In this document: positions 27,003 through 33,978 of the stretch, piece after piece
Position numbering within the stretch: the stretch's first letter is position 1
How the letters are laid out: each line of letters begins with the position of its first letter
Source: Bacteriovoracaceae bacterium
Lineage (GTDB): Bacteria; Bdellovibrionota; Bacteriovoracia; Bacteriovoracales; Bacteriovoracaceae
Direction: 5' to 3'
Length of the DNA: 64,000 bases
Assembly: GCA_016784965.1 (NCBI GenBank)
Contig: JADHTQ010000008.1
Span: forward strand, 39,043-103,042
The notes under the pieces: generated by a model
The model's input: the letters and a program-made list of their open reading frames with translations, nothing else
What the model was told of the DNA's origin: nothing
Database searches by the model: none
Made by a program: the position numbers and the translations under genes

Positions 27003-28367
27003 ATGAGCAAAGAATTGTTAAGTGAAGTTAAAGCGTTATTAGATGCAAAGGATCCTGGTCAACCAGAATTTCAACAGGCGGTAATGGAAGTTGCCGAATC
27101 AATAGCCCCTGTACTAGAGCGTCACCCAGAGTTAAAGAAGGCAAAGATTTTTGAAAGACTAATAGAACCTGAAAGAATCATTCAGTTTAGAGTACCTTGG
27201 GTTGATGATCGCGGAGAGATTCAAGTCAACAGAGGTTTTAGAATTGAAATGAATAGTGCTATTGGACCATATAAAGGGGGGTTGCGTTTTCACCCATCAG
27301 TAAACTTAAGTATTTTGAAATTCTTGGCCTTTGAACAAGTGTTTAAAAACTCTCTAACAACCCTACCAATCGGTGGCGGTAAAGGTGGAGCAGACTTTGA
27401 CCCCAAAGGTAAGTCTGATAATGAGGTAATGAGATTTTGCCAAAGTTTTATGAGTGAACTTCAAAGACATATTGGACCAGACACTGACGTACCAGCTGGA
27501 GATATTGGCGTCGGCGGTCGTGAAATTGGTTACATGTTTGGTATGTATAAAAAAATCAAAAATGAATTCACCGGAATTCTAACCGGAAAAAGTTTAGCTT
27601 GGGGTGGAAGTTTAATTAGACCAGAGGCCACAGGCTACGGTTCTGTTTACTTTGCTGAAAACATGCTAGCAACAAAAAATGAAACGTTTAAAGGCAAGAA
27701 ATGTCTAGTTTCTGGATCTGGAAATGTTGCTCAATACACCATTGAAAAACTACTCGATCTTGGAGCAACACCTCTTACGGTCTCTGATTCTTCAGGTTAT
27801 ATCTATGATGAAGCAGGTATCGATAGAGAAAAACTAAAATTTATTATGGAGCTTAAAAACATCAAACGAGGCAGAATTAAAGAATATGCCACTAAATACA
27901 AAACTGCCGTTTTTACTCCAGTTGATAGTACAGCAAGCTTTAATCCTCTTTGGAACCACAAAGCAGAGTGCGCTTTCCCAAGTGCGACTCAAAATGAAAT
28001 TAATGCCAACGATGCTAACAATATGGTCAAAAATGGCGTTTATGTAATATCAGAGGGTGCCAATATGCCATCAACCCCTGATGCCGTTAACATCTACTTA
28101 GAAAATAAACTACTATACGGACCAGGTAAAGCCGCCAACGCCGGTGGTGTTGCCGTTTCCGCCCTTGAGATGTCCCAAAATAGTATGAGGCTAAATTGGC
28201 CAAGTGAAGAAGTTGACAACAGATTAAAGCAAATCATGAAAAATATCCATGACAGCTCTATGACCGCCGCCAAAGAATACGGCATGGAAGGCAACTACGT
28301 TGCAGGCGCCAATATCGCCGGCTTCCTAAAAGTCGTAAACTCCATGATGGATCAAGGCATAGTCTAA
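27003..28367 (+). CDS. gdhA: NADP-specific glutamate dehydrogenase
   Basis: The ATG at 27003 has GGAGG at 26993-26997. The 454-aa hexameric-type enzyme interconverts glutamate and 2-oxoglutarate plus ammonia. Seen are YKGGLRFHPSVN, the catalytic lysine in PIGGGKGGADFDPKG, VPAGDIGVGGREIGYMFG, and the dinucleotide fold SGSGNVAQY. The second strand ends in SDSSG as in the E. coli NADP enzyme, rather than the NAD-type pattern, so NADP(H) is predicted. It closes the operon with the transhydrogenase. That placement suggests NADPH made or used by GDH is balanced against NADH and ferredoxin. A strong hairpin follows. Confidence 0.95.
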   Translation: MSKELLSEVKALLDAKDPGQPEFQQAVMEVAESIAPVLERHPELKKAKIFERLIEPERIIQFRVPWVDDRGEIQVNRGFRIEMNSAIGPYKGGLRFHPSVNLSILKFLAFEQVFKNSLTTLPIGGGKGGADFDPKGKSDNEVMRFCQSFMSELQRHIGPDTDVPAGDIGVGGREIGYMFGMYKKIKNEFTGILTGKSLAWGGSLIRPEATGYGSVYFAENMLATKNETFKGKKCLVSGSGNVAQYTIEKLLDLGATPLTVSDSSGYIYDEAGIDREKLKFIMELKNIKRGRIKEYATKYKTAVFTPVDSTASFNPLWNHKAECAFPSATQNEINANDANNMVKNGVYVISEGANMPSTPDAVNIYLENKLLYGPGKAANAGGVAVSALEMSQNSMRLNWPSEEVDNRLKQIMKNIHDSSMTAAKEYGMEGNYVAGANIAGFLKVVNSMMDQGIV

Positions 28368-28369
28368 AA

Positions 28370-28422
28370 GGTTCCTGGTTCCAAAACGGGGCGCACCGCG
28401 CCCCGTTTTGGAACCAGGAACC
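28370..28422. terminator. 25-bp perfect hairpin after gdhA, terminator-like
   Basis: A perfect inverted repeat: 28370-28394 pairs with 28398-28422 around a three-base loop (ACC). The stem centre is GC-only (ACGGGGCGC) and the outside is mixed. It lies immediately after the gdhA stop. There is no T-run on either side, so it is not a textbook intrinsic terminator. It could block 3' exonucleases, end transcription with help, or be a mobile palindromic repeat. Confidence 0.6.
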
Positions 28423-28518
28423 CTATAACAATTACACAGGCTCATATTTTTTCATTGAATCACAGAGACTCTTATACTATACCCAAACTAAATATTTACA
28501 GTTTATTGGAGAGCAATT

Positions 28519-29013
28519 ATGAGCAAAAATCTATTTGTATGGTTTGTCGGGTGTGTACTTTGTTCAAATGTGGCCTTAGCTTCTGTTGTTGTTAAAAGTT
28601 ATGATGAAAAGCTTCAGTGTCAACGCTATCAACTAATGGCCCTAGATGATGATGTTGACAAATATGGGGAAGTGATCAGCCGCAAGGATAAAGTCTTAGC
28701 TGGTGTGATTTTTAACGACCTGGTAATTGATTTTAAAAATGGAACCATCTCTTTTAAGGTTGAATTTGATAACTTTGGTTGGAGCGGCAATTTCAAAATG
28801 AAGGAGCGGTTTTATATTTCTAAAAATTCTATATATTTTCCTTTTCTGGAAAAGGCCGTGAATTGGGAAAACAGTTTAAATTTCAAGCGTGGATACACTC
28901 TAGGATTTTGTGCCAGACAAGATGGCAAAATTATTGACTTAGTTCATGGAAACCATGAGTGGGAAGAAGAAGACGCCGACAATGTAGATCAAGATAGAGA
29001 ATTCACAGATTAA
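28519..29013 (+). CDS. Exported protein of unknown function
   Basis: I do not recognise this 164-aa protein. It has a signal peptide (MSKNLFVWFVGCVLCSNVAL, cleavage near ALA-S) and an SD GGAG before the ATG. The mature part of about 140 residues is mostly beta-strand-like with two cysteines (KLQCQRY and LGFCARQ) that could form a disulfide. The C-terminus is very acidic (WEEEDADNVDQDREF). It lies alone between the gdhA hairpin and the hipBA operators. Confidence 0.75.
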   Translation: MSKNLFVWFVGCVLCSNVALASVVVKSYDEKLQCQRYQLMALDDDVDKYGEVISRKDKVLAGVIFNDLVIDFKNGTISFKVEFDNFGWSGNFKMKERFYISKNSIYFPFLEKAVNWENSLNFKRGYTLGFCARQDGKIIDLVHGNHEWEEEDADNVDQDREFTD

Positions 29014-29044
29014 GCCGATTTAAATTCTATAACAATTTTACTTT

Positions 29045-29116
29045 TATACGCTACAGAGTATAAAATAATTATATACTCTGTAGCGTATAATGTGTTACTA
29101 TACTCTATAGAGTATA
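29045..29116. promoter_or_regulatory. Three 18-bp operator palindromes in front of hipBA
   Basis: Three copies of TATAC-NCTNTAGNG-TATA-like palindromes lie at 29045-29062 (TATACGCTACAGAGTATA), 29072-29089 (TATACTCTGTAGCGTATA) and 29099-29116 (TATACTCTATAGAGTATA, a perfect palindrome). The starts are exactly 27 bp apart, and the first two are reverse complements of each other. Known HipB proteins autorepress by binding repeated palindromes upstream of their own gene, so these are predicted HipB operators. They end 27 bases before the hipB start. Confidence 0.85.
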
Positions 29117-29143
29117 GGCTCTAAAAGTAAACAGAGTGTAGAT

Positions 29144-29416
29144 ATGAAAGAAGAAGATAACAACCTATTTAGTATTACAGCAAGAAGTCCCAAGCAGCTA
29201 GGACATGCACTAAAGCGACATAGAATTAAGCTTAAGTTGACTCAAATAGAAGTCTCACAAAGATCGGGTGTTCGTCAGGCAAACATTTCTCAATTAGAAC
29301 AAGGCCATGTAGGGGTTAAACTGGAGACTCTTTTTAAGGTCATTACAGCGTTGAATCTAGAAACTACTGTAAGAAGAAGAAAAAGCACAAGATCCAAGGA
29401 AATAAGAGATGCCTAG
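29144..29416 (+). CDS. hipB: HipB-like antitoxin, helix-turn-helix repressor
   Basis: A 90-aa DNA-binding protein. An XRE-type helix-turn-helix spans about residues 23-75 (LGHALKRHRIKLKLTQIEVS, then RSGVRQANISQLEQGHVGVK). The basic C-terminal tail RRRKSTRSKE may contact the toxin or DNA. In the HipAB system it neutralises the HipA kinase and represses the operon. It overlaps the hipA start by eight bases, the usual antitoxin-first arrangement with coupled translation. Three regularly spaced palindromes lie just upstream. Confidence 0.92.
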   Translation: MKEEDNNLFSITARSPKQLGHALKRHRIKLKLTQIEVSQRSGVRQANISQLEQGHVGVKLETLFKVITALNLETTVRRRKSTRSKEIRDA

Positions 29417-30716
29417 AACAAAAAATGTTTTGATCCTGGATGTTTATCTTAATGCAGAAATCGTGGGGAAGCTAACCAAGCAGACAACAGGAGCTTTAGA
29501 GTTTCTTTATGATGAAAGTTGGCTGGATAGAGCAAGCTCATATCCTATTTCTCAAAGTCTTCCACTAATTGAGACCACTTATAGAGGAAGTGAGGTCTTT
29601 TCTTTTTTTGAAAACCTTCTTCCAGATAATCTTGAAATTAAAAATAAAATGGCCCAGACTTTGAGAGCAAGTAGTACAGAAACATTTGATTTACTAAATG
29701 TGGCAGGACAGGATTGTGTGGGGGCATTTCAATTTATTGCACATGGGAGTGCAATACCAAAAGTAAAAGAAGTTGAAGGCGATAATGTAAACGATGAGCA
29801 AATAGAGGCAATACTTAAAAACTTAACCTTTAATCCATTGGGGAACAATTACGAGAGTGATTTTCGTATCTCGATTGCAGGTGCTCAGCAAAAATCGGCC
29901 CTTTTGTGGCACAACAACGAGTGGATAAGACCTAAAGGGTCAACTCCCACAAGCCATATCTTAAAGCCACCACTTGGGAAATTTCCAAGTGGAATTGATA
30001 TGAGCACTAGTGTGGAAAACGAATGGTTATGTGCAAAAGTAGTTAGAAAATTAAATTTAGAGGTCCCTGATACTAGGATTTTGAAATTTGGGAATCAAAA
30101 ATGTCTTGTGATTGAGCGATTTGATCGGTACTGGTCAAAAGATGGCAAAACCTTAATTAGGGTGCCACAAGAGGATTTATGTCAGGCACTGGGGGTGAAT
30201 ACGGCCAAAAAATATGAAAGTGATGGAGGGCCTGGCATTAAACAAATAATGGAATTTTTAAATACATCAGATGGAGCTTATGAAGACAAAAAAAAATTCT
30301 TGAAAACACAAATAATTTTTTTCTTACTGGCGGCCATAGATGGTCATGCAAAAAACTTCAGCATATTTCAAACTGAATCAGGTTTCAGATTAACCCCACT
30401 CTACGATATCTTAAGTGCATATCCTGCCATCTCAAAGCATCAAATTCCAATGCAAAGAGCAAAGCTTGCAATGGCAGTAGGAAAAAGCCGCCACTACAAA
30501 TTGGCAAAAATATGTAGAAGGCATTTTTTAGAAACTGCAAAAATATGTAGTTTTCCAGAAAAAAAGATGGAGAATATGATTGATGACATTGTCAGTGATG
30601 TCGATGCCTTGATAAAAAACGGTATAGAAACACCAACTGGTTTCTCTGAACAAGTCTATAACTCTATAATAGGGGGAATTAAAGGTTCCCTGGCACGCCT
30701 TAAGTTGAAGCCCTAA
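29409..30716 (+). CDS. hipA: HipA-like serine/threonine kinase toxin
   Basis: A 435-aa kinase of the HipA family; E. coli HipA phosphorylates glutamyl-tRNA synthetase and causes growth arrest. Seen are LPDNLEIKNKM, the phosphorylatable-loop motif SIAGAQQKSALL (equivalent to the Ser150 loop of E. coli HipA), GSTPTSHILKPP, the catalytic loop DGHAKNFSIF near residue 311, and TPLYDILSA with the metal-binding Asp. All key elements are intact, so an active toxin is predicted. Full length with the N-terminal domain in the same chain, as in classic two-component HipBA. The target here is unknown. Confidence 0.93.
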   Translation: MPRTKNVLILDVYLNAEIVGKLTKQTTGALEFLYDESWLDRASSYPISQSLPLIETTYRGSEVFSFFENLLPDNLEIKNKMAQTLRASSTETFDLLNVAGQDCVGAFQFIAHGSAIPKVKEVEGDNVNDEQIEAILKNLTFNPLGNNYESDFRISIAGAQQKSALLWHNNEWIRPKGSTPTSHILKPPLGKFPSGIDMSTSVENEWLCAKVVRKLNLEVPDTRILKFGNQKCLVIERFDRYWSKDGKTLIRVPQEDLCQALGVNTAKKYESDGGPGIKQIMEFLNTSDGAYEDKKKFLKTQIIFFLLAAIDGHAKNFSIFQTESGFRLTPLYDILSAYPAISKHQIPMQRAKLAMAVGKSRHYKLAKICRRHFLETAKICSFPEKKMENMIDDIVSDVDALIKNGIETPTGFSEQVYNSIIGGIKGSLARLKLKP

Positions 30717-30726
30717 GCAATATCAA

Positions 30727-32184
30727 TCAAGATAAAGAATGTGTAGAGTAACTTGACTTCTGCCAAAAGCTCTTGGGGACTTCAATTTTAAAGTCGAAAT
30801 AATCGTCGTCTCTAAGTTGTGATGAAACATCACCAGCAAAAAATAGCACAGTTTTTATATTTTTTTTTCGATCTAGTTTGAGCTTAGATATTTTTTGTTG
30901 AACCTGATCTTTGAGTTCCAATCCAATTTTTTTTCTAAATTTAATTTCACAAATATAGTAAGAACTGCTTGTTTGAATAAGCAGGTCGACTTGACATGCC
31001 TTTTGTCTTGTTGTTTGCTTCTGGAAATACGGCCCAAAGTTTTCCACTGTACTTGGGTTGATAGAAAGAATTTCTATAACCTCCATAATATTGTTGAGAA
31101 TTAAATTTTCTAACTGTAATCCTAATATGGAGTCGATATTTTTAATAGGAAGATCTTGGTTGCTATTTTTGTAAAGATCATCTGAGATACGATTTGCAAA
31201 TGGCAAAATAAATTTTAAATAAAACCTTAAGTAGTTATCCGAGATAGAGTAAAGACTGAGTTTTTTATCCTCTTTACTTGTATTTAATAAATTCCAAGTG
31301 AAACTTCTTCGTAAGAACCCAGACTCACATAAGTCTTCTAAATATTTTGTGATAATACCACTTTGCGCTTTTTTTAGTTTTTTTGATATCTCAGAGCTAC
31401 TCATGGAACTATTTGTCAAAGTTTGGACGATATCTTTATACGTAGATGCTCTTTTGTTAAAAGTGTCTTGAAATATCTTGTCAAAGTCACTAAAGAGCAC
31501 CCCTTCTTTTTTAAAACACAGTTTGGATATATTGGTAGCAGCATCATACCTTGGATTTATTTCTTCTAGGTACCGTGGAACCCCCCCTGTTATGGATAAC
31601 ATTTTTAAGGCTTCATAATTGGAAATTTTTTTAGTTTTAAAGAAGTGCTTTAGTTGAGACAGTTCAATTTCCTTTAGAGTGATAGTTGTTGATATCCTTC
31701 CAACAAAATCAGTACTACCAAGAATATTTTGATCGATCCAAGATGTGATAGATCCACACAAGACAAGAATTAACTTTTTATTTTGGGAAAATTTCGTATC
31801 CCAAGCAATTTTTAGTTTTCCTGGAAAAGTTCTGTCACCTTGGGCCATCCAAGATATTTCATCTAAAAATATGAGAACTGCTTTGTCTTTTGTAAAAGCC
31901 GCTAGATAGTTGAAGGCCTCATTCCAGTTTTTTGCTTCTATGAAAGGGACAGAAACTTGTAGGCAAAGATGCTCCATAAAGTTATCAAGTTGATCTTTGG
32001 ATGTTTGCCCTGAGTGAGGGGCCAGCCCCTGGATTTGCACTGTATTTTTAAAACTTTTTGCAAACTGGTTAATTAAAGTACTTTTTCCTATTCTTCTACG
32101 TCCACGGCATACCACAAGTGAAGATTTATCAAGTAATTTAAGTGAGTTAAGTAATTTTAACTCTTCTTTTCGTCCTAGAAACAA
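30727..32184 (-). CDS. AAA-type ATPase with C-terminal DUF234-like nuclease-fold domain
   Basis: A 485-aa protein started by a TTG at 32184. Residues 28-36, GRRRIGKST, are a Walker A motif, and VLIFLDEISWM is the Walker B. A winged-helix segment (residues about 260-330) and a C-terminal DUF234-like region (CQVDLLIQTSSSYYICEIKF, with Asp, Glu and Lys as in PD-(D/E)xK folds) follow. This is the architecture of the archaeal-ATPase/DUF234 family, often found in mobile or accessory regions and of unknown role. It converges with hipA, 10 bases away. Repeated palindromes upstream suggest regulation. Confidence 0.85.
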   Translation of the reverse strand: MFLGRKEELKLLNSLKLLDKSSLVVCRGRRRIGKSTLINQFAKSFKNTVQIQGLAPHSGQTSKDQLDNFMEHLCLQVSVPFIEAKNWNEAFNYLAAFTKDKAVLIFLDEISWMAQGDRTFPGKLKIAWDTKFSQNKKLILVLCGSITSWIDQNILGSTDFVGRISTTITLKEIELSQLKHFFKTKKISNYEALKMLSITGGVPRYLEEINPRYDAATNISKLCFKKEGVLFSDFDKIFQDTFNKRASTYKDIVQTLTNSSMSSSEISKKLKKAQSGIITKYLEDLCESGFLRRSFTWNLLNTSKEDKKLSLYSISDNYLRFYLKFILPFANRISDDLYKNSNQDLPIKNIDSILGLQLENLILNNIMEVIEILSINPSTVENFGPYFQKQTTRQKACQVDLLIQTSSSYYICEIKFRKKIGLELKDQVQQKISKLKLDRKKNIKTVLFFAGDVSSQLRDDDYFDFKIEVPKSFWQKSSYSTHSLS

Positions 32185-32205
32185 TTATTATACCTTACTT
32201 TAAAC

Positions 32206-32314
32206 AGACATTATGTCTATTTGCAGTAAAGTATATCACAAAACTATTGTTACTGCAAACATACATTTTGATGGTTTACAGTAAGGTGACTTGGGTGTTT
32301 TAAGTTACTGCAAA
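32206..32314. promoter_or_regulatory. Repeated TTTRCAGTAA / TTACTGCAAA elements between the ATPase and Fic genes
   Basis: The 370-bp gap between the ATPase (starting at 32184) and the Fic gene holds two copies of an inverted repeat: TTTGCAGTAA (32220-32229) with TTACTGCAAA (32250-32259), and TTTACAGTAA (32275-32284) with TTACTGCAAA (32305-32314). Both pairs have 20-base spacers, and the copies are 55 bp apart. A degenerate half-site, TTACTTTAAA, begins at about 32206. The array lies upstream of the ATPase start, so it is a candidate operator or regulatory repeat. The remaining 32315-32554 is AT-rich with nothing else I can identify. Confidence 0.6.
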
Positions 32315-32554
32315 CTTACAATGCTTACAACGCTTATACAAGCACAGGTATTTGAACTATACTAATTTACTTCCATGAATAGTATCATCTCAGTAAATAA
32401 TTGAACAAGATGATATACATTTTGGAAAACTATTAGACAAAATGACGGTTGACTGTAGTTGCATTATGCCAATATTTATAGCTACTTTTTTAGTATCAAT
32501 CAGTATATTATTTAATTTTTTAAGTTAAATTAGCTGAAAGGTAGAAGGAAAAAG

Positions 32555-33298
32555 ATGTTTGAAAACAAGATAAAACAATGCGATGAGCAGAAAACAAAAA
32601 TTGATTCATTTAGACCTCTTACTGCTGCACAATCACTGGCCTTAAAAGAACATTATAAAATAGGTTTAACCTACTCTTCTAACGCACTTGAGGGAAATAC
32701 ACTTACCCTTATTGAGACAAAAGTCATTATTGAAGATGGACTCACCATCGGTGGAAAAACCCTAAGAGAAATTGATGAGGCGACAGGACACGCCAAAGCA
32801 TATGACTATATTTTTGAAATTGTAAACCTTGACACCATTACCCTCGATAATATTCTACAAATCCACAAACTTTTTTACCAGCAGATTGACACTGAAAATG
32901 CTGGAACATATCGAAAAAAAGCAGTCTTTATTTCTGGAATGGACACAAAATTTCCACCCCCCAAAAAAGTGGAATCTTGCATGCAAAAGTTTGAAATAGA
33001 GCTTGCCTCGAAAAAAGAAAAACTTCATATCATCGAGTATGCTGCCGTCATGCATAACAAATTTGTCGCCATTCATCCTTTCTTGGACGGTAATGGAAGA
33101 ACTGCAAGACTACTAATGAATCTTATATTACTCAAAGCCGGATATTCCATCACCATCATTCCTCCTATTTTTAGGGCCAACTATATCAAATGTGCCTACG
33201 AGGGGAGTAAGAACAATCATACTGAGTTTATCCACTTTCTTTCATCGATGGTCTATGAAAGCCAGAAAGAATTTTTAACTCTCTTAGATTATAAGTAA
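32555..33298 (+). CDS. Fic family protein with N-terminal inhibitory motif
   Basis: A 247-aa Fic-domain protein, typically an AMP-transferase acting on proteins. The catalytic motif HPFLDGNGRTAR is complete, with His174. The inhibitory motif (S/T)xxxE(G/N) is present as SNALEG (Ser42, Glu46, Gly47) before the Fic core, so this is a class II, self-inhibited enzyme. SD AGAAGGA precedes the ATG at 32555. No separate antitoxin gene is seen, as expected for class II. It stands beside hipBA and the ATPase in what looks like an accessory region. Confidence 0.92.
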   Translation: MFENKIKQCDEQKTKIDSFRPLTAAQSLALKEHYKIGLTYSSNALEGNTLTLIETKVIIEDGLTIGGKTLREIDEATGHAKAYDYIFEIVNLDTITLDNILQIHKLFYQQIDTENAGTYRKKAVFISGMDTKFPPPKKVESCMQKFEIELASKKEKLHIIEYAAVMHNKFVAIHPFLDGNGRTARLLMNLILLKAGYSITIIPPIFRANYIKCAYEGSKNNHTEFIHFLSSMVYESQKEFLTLLDYK

Positions 33299-33357
33299 AG
33301 CTCTATGCATGGGCATACATGGTATCTTATGCGGTAAGTCCCGTAGGTCTGCTGGCA

Positions 33358-33978
33358 CTAATCAAAGTCGAGGTTTATAATAACGGTTCCATCGACTGTA
33401 ATTTTTAAATCATCAATTTTGTATGAAAATCCACTGCGTGAATTTATATAAATGTAGCCACTAGTTTCACCATCAAATTCTTCAGCGGCACCTGCTGCTG
33501 GACCCATGGTGACATCAGTTCCATCTAAATAAATTTTCCATTGAGAGCCGTTCCATTCATATTTTACATGACGCCAAACATCCAGGTTTATGCCATTTTT
33601 ATAATAATAAATTTGTGGTGAATACTCACCTACGATGTAGTGACTGTTACTAAGACCTGTAGCAATTGCACCATTTGTATTCCACATATTTTGTGCGGTA
33701 GAAATACCTACTGTGTATGTGTTTATGTTAGCAGCACTTCCTTTGGTGTAATACTCTATAGACCAAGTGGAAGAGCCACTGAATGAGTATTGAGAAGTTG
33801 ATACAAAATAATTAGAGTTATCTATAATCGCTGAACGAGTTCCCTGCATCTTATCACTAGAGTCATATGAAACAGAACCAACTTCTGTAAAGTTTGGCGT
33901 GTTCCAGACACCCTTAGGAGTTAGTACTGAGTCAGTTGCTCCATCACCTATTTGAGAACGGTCGTTTTGGCCCCATGC
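33358..33978 (-). pseudogene. In-frame C-terminal continuation of the giant lipoprotein after a TAG codon (RCC1 blade 7 plus LamG-like domain)
   Basis: Directly after the TAG at 33981-33979 the same frame stays open for 206 codons, ending at a second TAG at 33358-33360. The first residues, AWGQNDRSQIGDGATD, are the missing seventh RCC1 repeat. The rest, from about MQGTRSAI, is a beta-rich LamG/concanavalin-like domain (WSIEYYTKGSAAN, DVWRHVKYEWNGSQWKIYLD, IDDLKITVDG) that usually binds sugars. The block has no start of its own except an internal ATG at 33849 without a clear SD. It is therefore best read as part of the upstream gene, cut off by a nonsense change or reached by readthrough. Confidence 0.8.

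Noticed and set aside
32185..32554. CRISPR array in the repeat-bearing gap
   Set aside because: The repeats are 10 bp, alternate in orientation and number only four, with no cas genes nearby.
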